Positions 1-8,247 of a stretch of DNA of 16,282 bases are shown here, piece by piece (positions within the stretch are counted from its first letter, which is position 1; each line of letters opens with the position of its first letter). The notes below the pieces were generated by a model. The model saw only the letters and a list, made by a program, of their open reading frames with translations, was not told where the DNA came from and made no database searches. The translations under genes were made by a program, and so were the position numbers. Source of the stretch: Planctomycetota bacterium (GTDB lineage Bacteria > Planctomycetota > Phycisphaerae > Phycisphaerales > SM1A02); contig RFOC01000022.1 of the NCBI GenBank assembly GCA_009926815.1, positions 1 through 16,282 of the forward strand. The letters are read 5' to 3'.

Positions 1-867
1 GTCCACGTCCGGCACCAGCGTGGACGTCTGGTCCAGGTAGAAGTCGATGAAGGCCTGCACGTCCGATCGCTCCGCGCTTCGGCGGCTCACGTAGATGAGC
101 AGGGGCCGGCTGAAGGGACGGTAGGTGCCGTCGATGATGGTCGCGTCGCTGGGCAGCACCGGGCCTGCGCCGCCGTCGATGGGCACGGCCTTCACCTTGT
201 CGCGGTTCTCCACGTAGTACGCGAAGCCGAAGAAGCCGATCGCGTCACGGTCACCCGCCACGCCGGTCACCAGGATGTTGTCGTCCTCGCTCACGCTCAT
301 GTCCGGCCGGGTGGTGCCCTTGCTGCCCAGCACCACTTCGCGGAAATAGTCGAAGGTGCCGCTGTCCGTGCCGGGGCTGTACACGCGGATCGGTCGGTCA
401 GGCCAGGCTGGATCCAGTTCACGCCAGGTGCGAGCCGTCTCCTTCGACCCGTAGATCTTCCGGATCTGCTCCACGGTGAGCTGGCGGACCCAGTCATTGC
501 CCGGGTTCACCACCACGCACAGGCCGTCGTACGCCACCGGGAGCTCGATGAACTCCACACCGTGCTCCGCGCAGGTCTTGACCTCGGTGGCCGAGATGGG
601 ACGGCTGGCGTTGGACACGTCGGTCAGGCCGGTGCAGAATCGCTTGAAGCCGCCTCCGGTGCCGCTCACGCCCACGGTGACGCGCACGCGGCGGGCCACT
701 CGGGCGAACTCCTCGGCCACCGCCTCGGTGATGGGGAAGACGGTGCTGCTTCCATCCACGCGGACCCGGCCCCGGAGGTTGGCCAGTTCATCCGCTCCCG
801 GCGAGGCCGCGCCGCCTGCCAGCAGCGCCACGAGACCGAGAAGGATGGCGGCGGCGCGCCGAAGCAT
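1..867 (-). CDS. pstS: Phosphate ABC transporter substrate-binding protein PstS (C-terminus cut by window edge)
   Basis: Reading leftwards from ATG at 867 the frame stays open for 289 codons to the window edge, so the gene is partial. Residues 1 to about 22 form a signal peptide (two arginines, an Ala/Leu-rich core, small residues). The mature part has phosphate-binding protein hallmarks: DGSSTVFPIT near 38-47, the GVSGTGGGFKRF loop near 67-78, SNASRPI near 85-91, and SPGTDSGTFDYF near 164-175. In this family these loops bind the phosphate ion. The product should capture phosphate outside the inner membrane and pass it to PstCA. It lies 41 nt behind phoR on the same strand, fitting a Pho-regulated unit. 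No clear Shine-Dalgarno site is visible; a hairpin abuts the start codon instead. No convincing Pho box was found. The family is clear; the length is unknown. Confidence 0.93.
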   Translation of the reverse strand, partial: MLRRAAAILLGLVALLAGGAASPGADELANLRGRVRVDGSSTVFPITEAVAEEFARVARRVRVTVGVSGTGGGFKRFCTGLTDVSNASRPISATEVKTCAEHGVEFIELPVAYDGLCVVVNPGNDWVRQLTVEQIRKIYGSKETARTWRELDPAWPDRPIRVYSPGTDSGTFDYFREVVLGSKGTTRPDMSVSEDDNILVTGVAGDRDAIGFFGFAYYVENRDKVKAVPIDGGAGPVLPSDATIIDGTYRPFSRPLLIYVSRRSAERSDVQAFIDFYLDQTSTLVPDVD

Positions 868-870
868 GGG

Positions 871-897
871 ACACCGGGAAGAGTGCCCGATCGGTGT
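871..897 (-). promoter_or_regulatory. Hairpin in the phoR-pstS gap, abutting the pstS start codon
   Basis: On the minus strand ACACCG (897-892) pairs with CGGTGT (876-871). Two further G-C pairs (GG with CC) form inside, past a short bulge, leaving a CACTCTT-type loop. The structure ends 3 nt before the pstS ATG and occupies the place where a Shine-Dalgarno would sit. It has no T-run, so it is not a standard terminator. It could stabilise the downstream message, attenuate, or gate pstS translation; that is inference. Confidence 0.45.
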
Positions 898-908
898 TAA
901 GAACGTGT

Positions 909-2294
909 TCAGGATGCGTTGTCCGCCGTCGCGGCTTCCGGGGTCTGCCCGACCGCCTGGGCGGGCAGACGCAGCGTGAAGACGCTGCCGAGACCCATGG
1001 TGCTGTGCACGGCGATGCTGCCGCCATGCACCATGGCGATGTGCTTCACGATGGCCAGGCCCAGTCCGGTGCCGCCGCCTTCCCGGGTTCGGGCCGTGTC
1101 CACGCGGTAGAAGCGCTCGAAGAGCCGGGGCAGGTGCTTCTCGGGAATGCCCGGTCCCTCGTCGCGCACGGTGATGGCCACGAAGTCGCCGTCGGGGCGC
1201 GCCGCCATCTCCACGGCGCTGCCCTCGGGCGCGTAGCGGATGGCGTTGCTCACCAGGTTGGCCACCGCCTGCTCCGCCAGCAGGGTGCTCGCGTGCACGC
1301 TCAGGTCCGAGGCCGTGCCTCGCGTCAGCCGGATGCCGCGCGCCTCGGCGGCGGGACCCAGTTCGGCATCGACCCAGTCGAAGAGACGGGTCACCTCCAC
1401 GTCACCCATCTCGATGCGCTCCCGCGAGGCGGGGTTCTCGACGAACGAGAGCGAGAGGAGGTCCTCGACCAGCGCACCCAGCCGTGACGCGTTGCGGTGC
1501 ACGATGTCGAGGAACCTGCGCGACATCTCCGGATCCTCCAGTCCCACCTGCAGGAGCGTCTCGACGTAGCCGCGGATGTTGGTGATGGGCGTCCGCAGTT
1601 CGTGGCTGACGTTGGCGGCGAAGTCGGCCCGCATGCGGTCCAGGGATCGCGAGGCCGTGACGTCGCTCAGCAGCAGCAGGCCGCCCGCGAGACGGCCCGT
1701 GTCATCGGACACGCAGGCCACCACCGCCTCGGCGACCAGGCCTGGCGCACCGGGCGGCTCGATGTCCGCCTGCCGACGCTCCAGCCGCGCGAAGGCCGCC
1801 TGCATGAGTTCGTTGAGCTCGGGGCATCGCGTGCACTCCTGCAGCAGGCGGCCCTTCGCGGCCTCGGCCGAGAAGCCAAGCAGTCGTCCCGCGATCTCGT
1901 TGGCGGCCAGCACGCGTTGCTGGGCATCCAGGATCACCAGGCCCTCTCGAAGTGCCTGCTCCAGGATCCGCCGCCGCAGCCGCTCGGCCGCCAGGGCATC
2001 GCCGGTCTCGCGGAATCCCGCGGCCAGGGCGGCGGCCGCCCGCACCGCCGGGGTCAGGAGCGAGGAGGGCCGAAGGTGGACCGCGGCGTGACGGTCGCCA
2101 TCCACCACGCGCTGCAGCGACCGGGCCAGCGCCGTGGCCTCGGTTCCGCGGATCAGCCCGGAGAGCAGCCATCCGCCGGTTCCGGCCAGGCCCAGCCACG
2201 CGGCGGCGGCGGGACCGGACAGGGCCCAGGCCGCCAGGGCGGCGGCCAGCAGCAGCAGGGGCACCACGACGCTTGGGGACAGGAGGGGCTTCAT
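909..2294 (-). CDS. phoR: Phosphate regulon sensor histidine kinase PhoR
   Basis: This 461-aa membrane sensor kinase should phosphorylate PhoB when phosphate is scarce. Two hydrophobic segments lie at about 8-26 and 28-48 with almost no periplasmic loop, as in PhoR, which senses through the Pst complex rather than an external ligand domain. A PAS-like region follows at about 105-215 (GLVILDAQQRVLAANEIAGRL). The HisKA motif is NVSHELRTPITNIRGY with the phospho-acceptor His231. The ATP-binding domain has the N box NLVSNAIRYAPEGS (347-359), the G1 box DEGPGIP (378-384), the F box LFERFYRVD (391-399) and the G2 box GGTGLGLAIVKHI (407-419), so all catalytic parts are present. The ATG overlaps the phoB stop by 4 nt (ATGA), which indicates co-transcription and coupled translation. 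The neighbour downstream is pstS. Confidence 0.95.
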   Translation of the reverse strand: MKPLLSPSVVVPLLLLAAALAAWALSGPAAAAWLGLAGTGGWLLSGLIRGTEATALARSLQRVVDGDRHAAVHLRPSSLLTPAVRAAAALAAGFRETGDALAAERLRRRILEQALREGLVILDAQQRVLAANEIAGRLLGFSAEAAKGRLLQECTRCPELNELMQAAFARLERRQADIEPPGAPGLVAEAVVACVSDDTGRLAGGLLLLSDVTASRSLDRMRADFAANVSHELRTPITNIRGYVETLLQVGLEDPEMSRRFLDIVHRNASRLGALVEDLLSLSFVENPASRERIEMGDVEVTRLFDWVDAELGPAAEARGIRLTRGTASDLSVHASTLLAEQAVANLVSNAIRYAPEGSAVEMAARPDGDFVAITVRDEGPGIPEKHLPRLFERFYRVDTARTREGGGTGLGLAIVKHIAMVHGGSIAVHSTMGLGSVFTLRLPAQAVGQTPEAATADNAS

Positions 2295-3004
2295 TCCACC
2301 GGGGCGGTCTCGCCCTCGGCAAAACGATAGCCGACGCCTCGCACGGTCTCGATCAACTGGCCGAGATCGCCCATCTTCCGCCGCAGCGCGGTCATGTGCA
2401 CATCGACCGTGCGGCTGGAGAGCACCACGTTGCGGCCATGGACCGCCGCGATGATCTGGTCGCGGGTCCGGACGAAGCCGGGCCGCTGCACCAGGAAGTT
2501 CAGCATGCCGAATTCGGTCAGCGTCAGCTCGATCGCCCGGCCATCGATCTGGGTGACGTGGCGCTCGGCGTCGATCATCAGGCGTCCGTCGGCCAGCTCG
2601 ATCCGGCGGCCGGACACGGGCTGCACCTCGCCACTCCGCCGAAGCACCGCCTTCACCCGGGCCACCAGCACCCGCGGGCTGAAGGGCTTGCAGACGTAGT
2701 CATCGGCGCCGAGCTCGATCCCGGCCACGACGTCGCTCTCGTCCCCCTTCGCGGTCACCATGATCACGCCGACCCGTTGCGTGTCCTCGCCCGCCCGGAT
2801 GCGGCGGCAGATCTCTAGGCCATCCAGGTCCGGCAGCATGAGATCGAGCACGACCACGTCCGGTGGCGTCTTGCGGATCCGCTCCAGGGCCTCCCGGCCC
2901 CGGTGGACCATGTCGGTGTCGAAGCCGGCTCGCTTCAGGTTGAACTGCATCAGGTCCGCGATCTCGCGGTCATCCTCGACGATCAGCACGCTTGGCCGGG
3001 CCAT
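2291..3004 (-). CDS. phoB: Phosphate regulon response regulator PhoB (OmpR family)
   Basis: This 237-aa protein is close to the usual 229-aa PhoB. The receiver domain spans about 4-120: acidic pocket ED11-D12, phospho-acceptor Asp54 in VVLDLMLPDLDG, Thr84 in MVTAKG and Lys106 in DYVCKPFSP. The winged-helix DNA-binding domain spans about 135-230, with LTLTEFGMLNFLVQRPG and a recognition region SSRTVDVHMTALRRKMG ending in VRGVGYRF. The start at 3004 was chosen because the receiver fold begins at residue 5 and a TAGGCT hexamer sits 7 nt upstream. A longer frame opening at 3163 only overlaps anmK. There is no Shine-Dalgarno, which suggests a leaderless message. The gene overlaps phoR by 4 nt. PhoB is also a standard name for this subfamily outside Proteobacteria; PhoP would be an equal label. 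Confidence 0.95.
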   Translation of the reverse strand: MARPSVLIVEDDREIADLMQFNLKRAGFDTDMVHRGREALERIRKTPPDVVVLDLMLPDLDGLEICRRIRAGEDTQRVGVIMVTAKGDESDVVAGIELGADDYVCKPFSPRVLVARVKAVLRRSGEVQPVSGRRIELADGRLMIDAERHVTQIDGRAIELTLTEFGMLNFLVQRPGFVRTRDQIIAAVHGRNVVLSSRTVDVHMTALRRKMGDLGQLIETVRGVGYRFAEGETAPVE

Positions 3005-3011
3005 GTGCGGA

Positions 3012-3017
3012 AGCCTA
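3012..3017 (-). promoter_or_regulatory. Probable -10 element of a leaderless phoB promoter
   Basis: TAGGCT on the minus strand ends 7 nt before the phoB ATG, matching TANNNT. Initiation 6-7 nt after the hexamer would place the transcript start on the start codon. No recognisable -35 hexamer is present at 16-18 nt. The same placement recurs at four other genes in the window. Confidence 0.5.
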
Positions 3018-3024
3018 GTGGCTG

Positions 3025-3043
3025 CCCACGGCTCTTCCGTGGG
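3025..3043 (-). terminator. GC hairpin between anmK and phoB, likely anmK terminator
   Basis: A perfect 7-bp stem CCCACGG/CCGTGGG encloses a 5-nt loop. It lies 19 nt beyond the anmK stop and just upstream of the phoB -10 candidate. There is no T-run, so intrinsic termination would be weak. Its place suggests it separates anmK from the phosphate operon. A regulatory role for phoB is the alternative. Confidence 0.5.
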
Positions 3044-3062
3044 TGTGGGGTGAAGATTGCGT

Positions 3063-4148
3063 TCAGTTGCCCGGCAGGCACCAGAGCCCGGCCCGGGCAA
3101 CGCTCGCCGCACGATGCGTGACCGCGGGGAGCGTGATGGGGATGCCGTCCCATGCCAGGGCACCCAGGATGGCCATCTCCGCGGACTCCCGGGCCTCCAC
3201 CGGCACCCCGATCGCCTCCGAGGTCAGCACCTCGCACTCCGTCGCGGACCGGGTGATCGATCGAACCAGCGCCGCGTTTCGCGCTCCACCGCCCGCCAGG
3301 ATCACCCGAGCGGGGGATCCCGACGCCGAGGCACCGATCCGCCTTCCCAGGCTTCCGCACACCGTGGCGAGCAGGTCGCCGGGTGGCAGATCGGAGAGCT
3401 GGTCGATCAGGGAACGACACTCGTCGCCTGAGCCCAGGGAGCGACCGGCGGCGGCGGCGCGGTCCAGGACCAGGTCCAGCGCGCGGCCTCGCGAGGGCTG
3501 ATCCCTTCCGCTCGTCGCGCAGGCGCCGTCCCGGTCGAATCGTTGCCCAAGGGCTCGCTCGGCGGCTGCATCAAGCAGGTGATTGCATGGGCAGATGTCG
3601 GCCCCTCGGATCCCTTCCGGACCGGTGGCCTCGGCGGGCAGCCACGTGATGTTGCAGAAGCCGCCCAGGTTGACCACCGCGGTCGGCGTTCGATGACGGA
3701 ACAGGATCCAGTCCGCCAGTGGCGTGATGGGCGCCCCCTGGCCACCGGCCGCCAGGTCCGCGCCACGGAGATCGCTGACCACCGCGCAATTCATCCGGGT
3801 GGCCACGGGCCATGGATTCACCAGTTGCCAGGAGACGGGCGGCGCGTGGGTGATGGTCTGGCCGTGCAGGGCCACCAGGTCCACGCGGACATCGCCGGCC
3901 AGTGCAGCCGCGCACTCGGCATGCAGTCGACCGAAGGCCAGGGCGAGGGCCGCGAGATCATGCGCGGACAGGGCGTGGCCATCGCAGGCCGCGCGGAGGC
4001 GAGGCCGAAGATCGCCAAGATCCATCGAGACGTGCCGCTCGACCCGGACGTGCATGGCGAGTCCGGAGCCATCGATGCGGATCAGGCTCGCGTCCAGCGC
4101 ATCCAGGCTGGTGCCGGTCATGGTGCCGATGGCCCAGCGGGTCGACAT
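3063..4148 (-). CDS. anmK: Anhydro-N-acetylmuramic acid kinase AnmK (divergent form)
   Basis: This 361-aa protein matches the usual AnmK length of about 370. AnmK cleaves the 1,6-anhydro ring of anhydro-MurNAc and phosphorylates it at O6, returning cell-wall sugar to metabolism in the cytoplasm. Visible motifs are the phosphate loop GTMTGTSLDALDAS (8-21), LHGQTITHAP (94-103), GAPITPLADWILFR (138-151), NLGGFCNIT (160-168), the second nucleotide loop ILAGGGARN (283-291) and the C-terminal ITLPAVT (338-344). The catalytic Asp is retained as Asp184, but the usual DTGPGN loop reads DICPCN here. The gene is divergent from the UDP-glucuronate decarboxylase with 61 nt between starts. Its promoter probably includes TAGCGT at 4199-4194, giving a short leader. 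A sugar kinase of altered specificity is possible but less likely. Confidence 0.88.
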   Translation of the reverse strand: MSTRWAIGTMTGTSLDALDASLIRIDGSGLAMHVRVERHVSMDLGDLRPRLRAACDGHALSAHDLAALALAFGRLHAECAAALAGDVRVDLVALHGQTITHAPPVSWQLVNPWPVATRMNCAVVSDLRGADLAAGGQGAPITPLADWILFRHRTPTAVVNLGGFCNITWLPAEATGPEGIRGADICPCNHLLDAAAERALGQRFDRDGACATSGRDQPSRGRALDLVLDRAAAAGRSLGSGDECRSLIDQLSDLPPGDLLATVCGSLGRRIGASASGSPARVILAGGGARNAALVRSITRSATECEVLTSEAIGVPVEARESAEMAILGALAWDGIPITLPAVTHRAASVARAGLWCLPGN

Positions 4149-4193
4149 GGCGGCATGGTGACGTGATGCGGGCGCCGCGTCGAGGGGCGGGAA

Positions 4194-4199
4194 ACGCTA
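4194..4199 (-). promoter_or_regulatory. Candidate -10 element for anmK
   Basis: TAGCGT on the minus strand fits TANNNT and would give a leader of about 38 nt before the anmK ATG. It shares the central TA base pairs with the plus-strand TAACTT (4198-4203), so the two divergent promoters would overlap and could exclude one another. Confidence 0.3.
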
Positions 4200-4203
4200 A
4201 CTT
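4198..4203 (+). promoter_or_regulatory. Probable -10 element of leaderless UDP-glucuronate decarboxylase promoter
   Basis: TAACTT lies 6 nt (CCCGGG) before the ATG at 4210. There is no Shine-Dalgarno in the gap and no obvious -35 box. The geometry matches the leaderless candidates at phoB, the aldehyde dehydrogenase, the WXG100-like gene and nifS. Confidence 0.45.
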
Positions 4204-4209
4204 CCCGGG

Positions 4210-5181
4210 ATGCCTCGCAGGATTCTGGTGACGGGCGGAGCGGGATTTCTTGGGGTGCATCTGTGCGGTCGCCTCCTTCGCCGAGGCGACGAGGTGATCT
4301 GCCTCGACAACTTCTTCACCAGCCAGGAGAGCCATGTGGCGCCGCTGCGGGACTTCCGGGGGTTCCAGCTCGTGCGGCATGACGTGGTGGAACCCTTCCG
4401 TTACGAGGTGGACGAGATCTACAACCTGGCCTGCCCCGCGGCGCCGGGCCACTACCAGTACAACCCCATCAAGACCATGAAGACGAGCGTGATGGGGGCG
4501 ATCAACGCGCTGGGCCTGGCCAAGCGCGTGCGGGCCCGCATCCTGCACACCAGCACCAGCGAGGTCTACGGGGATCCCGAGGTGCATCCGCAGCCCGAGA
4601 GTTATCGCGGCAACGTGAATCCCATCGGCCCGCGTGCCTGCTACGACGAGGGCAAGCGAGCCGCCGAGACGCTGATGTTCGACTACCACCGGCAGCACGG
4701 CGTGCAGATCAAGGTGGTGCGCATCTTCAACACCTACGGACCCTGGATGCATCCCTTCGACGGGCGGGTGGTCAGCAACTTCATTCGTCAGGCGATCGCG
4801 GGGGAGGACATCACCCTCTTCGGTGATGGAAGCCAGACGCGAAGCTTCTGCTACGTGGACGACATGATCGATGCGCTGATCGCCATGATGGACTCGCGTG
4901 CCGACTTCACGGGACCGGTCAACATCGGCAACCCGGACGAGTTCACGGTGCTCGAGCTTGCCCGCATGGTGGTTCAGGTCTCCCAGAGCCGCTCCAAGGT
5001 CGTCACGGGCAGGCCGCTGCCCCCGGATGACCCAGCCAAGCGGAAGCCGGACATCGCGCTGGCCCGGAAGGAACTGGGTTGGCAGCCCCGGATCCCGCTT
5101 CAGGAGGGCTTGCGGAGGACCGTGGAGTGGTTCCGATCGATCCGGCTGACCGACTACCGGCCGCCGACGCCGAACTACTGA
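4210..5181 (+). CDS. uxs: UDP-glucuronate decarboxylase (UDP-xylose synthase)
   Basis: This 323-aa NAD-dependent extended short-chain dehydrogenase/reductase should convert UDP-glucuronate to UDP-xylose in the cytoplasm, a precursor for exopolysaccharide or glycoprotein sugars. The NAD-binding GGAGFLG motif is at 9-15, followed by [10 protein letters not shown] (29-38), which is typical of the UXS group. Further UXS signatures are [20 protein letters not shown] (71-90), [10 protein letters not shown] (114-123) and the catalytic YDEGK (Tyr145, Lys149) inside [17 protein letters not shown]. The C-terminal part has [10 protein letters not shown] (171-180) and [16 protein letters not shown] (204-219). 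Length matches soluble bacterial UXS without a membrane anchor. The start at 4210 leaves only a few residues before the first beta strand. No other polysaccharide gene lies in the window, so its end product is unknown. Confidence 0.95.
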   Translation: MPRRILVTGGAGFLGVHLCGRLLRRGDEVICLDNFFTSQESHVAPLRDFRGFQLVRHDVVEPFRYEVDEIYNLACPAAPGHYQYNPIKTMKTSVMGAINALGLAKRVRARILHTSTSEVYGDPEVHPQPESYRGNVNPIGPRACYDEGKRAAETLMFDYHRQHGVQIKVVRIFNTYGPWMHPFDGRVVSNFIRQAIAGEDITLFGDGSQTRSFCYVDDMIDALIAMMDSRADFTGPVNIGNPDEFTVLELARMVVQVSQSRSKVVTGRPLPPDDPAKRKPDIALARKELGWQPRIPLQEGLRRTVEWFRSIRLTDYRPPTPNY

Positions 5182-5305
5182 TTCAAGCTCGACTTGCGGA
5201 CGCGGGGGAATGTGTCCGAAAAAAGGCATCGGATGCGGGCGATAGTGCTCTGCATCACTAGGCTGCTCCTTCGGATCGGGACCCGAAAAAGTACCGAACG
5301 AAAGG

Positions 5306-5334
5306 TTGACGAGCCGAAGTGAATCGGGTACGAA
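5306..5334 (+). promoter_or_regulatory. Candidate recA promoter
   Basis: TTGACG (5306-5311) and TACGAA (5329-5334) are 17 nt apart, a reasonable sigma-70 spacing although the -10 is poor (three of six consensus bases). The -10 overlaps a GAAC-N7-GAAC direct repeat, where a repressor would block it. A rival -10, TAGGCT at 5259-5264, is identical to the phoB hexamer and would give a leader of about 160 nt to the ATG at 5431. The sequence alone does not decide between them. Confidence 0.35.
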
Positions 5335-5346
5335 CAGAACCCGAAC
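5332..5346 (+). promoter_or_regulatory. GAAC-N7-GAAC direct repeat, possible LexA (SOS) operator of recA
   Basis: GAAC at 5332-5335 and 5343-5346 are 7 nt apart, so the repeats start 11 nt apart, one helical turn. Direct repeats of GAAC with a 7-nt gap (or the complement GTTC-N7-GTTC) are the known LexA operator of Alphaproteobacteria. The same tetranucleotide also occurs at 5296, 5337 and 5355. The position, upstream of recA and over a -10 candidate, fits SOS control. LexA itself is not in the window and its motif in this lineage is not known to me. Confidence 0.4.
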
Positions 5347-5430
5347 GGCATCTGGAACCATCGCACGCACATGGCCCCGGCCTCGGCCCGGGCCCCAACA
5401 GGCCTCAGGGCCAACCAAGGAAGGTTGAAC

Positions 5431-6711
<1,281 letters not shown>

Positions 6712-6733
6712 GCCTGTGCATGCATGATGCGGG

Positions 6734-6770
6734 CGGCCCCGGTGGCTCGACGGAGCTGCCGGGGCCGTTT
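6734..6770. terminator. Strong hairpin between convergent recA and aldehyde dehydrogenase
   Basis: A 15-bp stem (6734-6748 with 6753-6767, including two G-T wobbles) closes a GACG tetraloop and is followed by TTT on the plus strand. It starts 22 nt after the recA stop and ends 18 nt before the last codon of the opposing gene. It fits an intrinsic terminator for recA that could also stop the opposing transcript. Confidence 0.75.
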
Positions 6771-6787
6771 CGCATTCGCGCGGGTGC

Positions 6788-8224
6788 TCAGCCCTCCTGG
6801 CCAATGGCCAGGTACTTCACCGTGAGGTACTCCATCAGGCCCCAGGGGCCGCCCTCCCGGCCAAAGCCGCTCCACTTCACGCCGCCAAAGGGGGCTCGGG
6901 CGTTGCTGGGCGCGGCCTCGTTCACGCCCACCACGCCACAGGCCAGCCGACGGGCCACCGCCTCCGCCTCGGGCCGCGGTCCGAACACGTAGCCCGCCAG
7001 GCCCCACGGACTGGCATTGGCCACCCGAACGGCCTCTTCGGCATCGGACACCGGCATGACGGGCGCCACGGGACCGAAGGTCTCCTCGCGGAAGCAGAGC
7101 ATGTCGGGTCCGCAATCCGCCAGCACCGTGGGCAGGAAGAATCGATCCAGGCAGCCAGGCAGGGGCTCGGTCTGGCCACCGCTGACCAGTCTGGCGCCGC
7201 GCATCACGGCATCCGCCACGTGCCGCCGCACCTTCCCCACGCCGGCGTCGTTGATCAGGGGACCCAGCGTGCTGGCTGGATCCACGCCACGACCAGGCAC
7301 CAGTTCCGCAGCCGCCAGGGCAAGCCGCGCGGTGAATGCGGTCGCGATCGATCGGTGCACCAGGAAGCGGTTCGGGCAGATGCAGGTCTGGCCCGCGTTG
7401 CGGAACTTGGCCGCCATGGCGCCCGCCACGGCCTGATCCACGTCCGCACCCGCCAGCACGATGAACGCGGCATGTCCGCCCAGCTCCATGGAGCACCGGA
7501 TCACCTGCTCGGCGGCACCGCGCAGCAGCAGGCGGCCCGTCTCGGTGCTCCCGGTGAAGGTGAGCTTGCGGACCCGTGGATCGGCCAGCCAGGTGTCCAC
7601 GATCGGTGCCGGCTCCCCCACGATCACGTTCAGCACCCCGGGGGGCAGGCCGGAGGCCTGCAGCGCCTCGGCGAAGGCCAACGCGGAAAGCGGAGTCTCC
7701 TCCGCGGGCTTCGCCACCACGGTGCAGCCCGCGGCCACGGCCGGCGCCACCTTGCGTGCCAGCATGGCCAGCGGGAAGTTCCACGGGGTGACCGCGGCAC
7801 AGACGCCGATGGGTTCATGCACCGCCACGCCACGCGTGCCGGCGCGTCCCGTCTCGAACGGCTCCTCGTGCAGGGTCCGGATCTCCCGGGCCGCGCTGCG
7901 GAGGTAGTCGGACGAGTAGCGAACCTCGCCCTCGGACTCGCGGAGGGGCTTGCCGCACTCCAGGGTGATGCCGCGGGCCAGATCCGCCAGACGCCTGTCC
8001 AGGGTCTCCGCCGCGCGATCGAGCAGATCCGCCCGCACCTCCGCGGGCTGCGCGGCCCACCCGCGGCCCGCCGCCGCCGCCGCATCCACGCACTGCCGCG
8101 CCTCGGTCTCTCCGGCGGAGGGGACCCGCGCGATCTCGGCCCCCGTGGCGGGGTCGTGGACCGTCAGCCACGCGGCGCATCGGTCACCCAGCCAATGTCC
8201 GTCGATCAGCCATCGATCCCTCAT
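6788..8224 (-). CDS. NAD(P)-dependent aldehyde dehydrogenase, succinate-semialdehyde dehydrogenase type
   Basis: This 478-aa cytosolic enzyme oxidises an aldehyde to its acid. The general family is certain: TPWNFPLAMLARKVAPAVAAG (146-166), Lys172 of the cofactor site in VVAKPAEETPLSA, FTGSTETG (223-230), the catalytic Glu247 in MELGGHAAFIV and the nucleophile Cys281 in RNAGQTCICPNRF. The FRNAGQTC sequence and the ECGKPLRESEGEV region resemble the GabD/SSADH branch, so succinate semialdehyde is the likely substrate. No GABA-pathway neighbour is present to support it. The ATG at 8224 is chosen because a TACGCT hexamer lies 6 nt upstream. A GTG 15 nt further upstream would overlap that hexamer. 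Only 23 nt separate this start from the divergent WXG100-like gene. Confidence 0.9.
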   Translation of the reverse strand: MRDRWLIDGHWLGDRCAAWLTVHDPATGAEIARVPSAGETEARQCVDAAAAAGRGWAAQPAEVRADLLDRAAETLDRRLADLARGITLECGKPLRESEGEVRYSSDYLRSAAREIRTLHEEPFETGRAGTRGVAVHEPIGVCAAVTPWNFPLAMLARKVAPAVAAGCTVVAKPAEETPLSALAFAEALQASGLPPGVLNVIVGEPAPIVDTWLADPRVRKLTFTGSTETGRLLLRGAAEQVIRCSMELGGHAAFIVLAGADVDQAVAGAMAAKFRNAGQTCICPNRFLVHRSIATAFTARLALAAAELVPGRGVDPASTLGPLINDAGVGKVRRHVADAVMRGARLVSGGQTEPLPGCLDRFFLPTVLADCGPDMLCFREETFGPVAPVMPVSDAEEAVRVANASPWGLAGYVFGPRPEAEAVARRLACGVVGVNEAAPSNARAPFGGVKWSGFGREGGPWGLMEYLTVKYLAIGQEG

Positions 8225-8230
8225 GCGCGA

Positions 8231-8236
8231 AGCGTA
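8231..8236 (-). promoter_or_regulatory. Probable -10 element of leaderless aldehyde dehydrogenase promoter
   Basis: TACGCT on the minus strand lies 6 nt before the ATG at 8224. It overlaps the plus-strand TACACT (8235-8240) by two base pairs, so the two divergent promoters cannot be occupied at the same time. Confidence 0.45.
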
Positions 8237-8240
8237 CACT
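8235..8240 (+). promoter_or_regulatory. Probable -10 element of leaderless WXG100-like operon promoter
   Basis: TACACT lies 7 nt before ATG 8248. There is no Shine-Dalgarno in the 23-nt divergent gap, and any -35 contact would fall inside the aldehyde dehydrogenase gene. The simplest reading is a leaderless message for the four-gene operon. Confidence 0.45.
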
Positions 8241-8247
8241 TGGCGTC

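Noticed and set aside
868..908. Pho box before pstS
   Set aside because: No tandem CTGTCA-type repeats are present. A single TTAACA resembles one half of a Bacillus PhoP repeat, but there is no second copy at the required spacing.
3005..3163. N-terminal extension of PhoB from a start at 3163
   Set aside because: The receiver domain begins right after the ATG at 3004; the extra 53 residues overlap anmK and look random.
5197..5224. Hairpin followed by AAAAAA after uxs, considered as a terminator
   Set aside because: The A-run follows the stem on the plus strand, and on the minus strand the T-run precedes it, so neither orientation gives stem then T-run.
5293..5311. CGAAC-N5-GTTG as a Bacillus-type (GAAC-N4-GTTC) LexA box
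   Set aside because: The second half and the spacing both deviate; the direct repeat at 5332-5346 is the better candidate.
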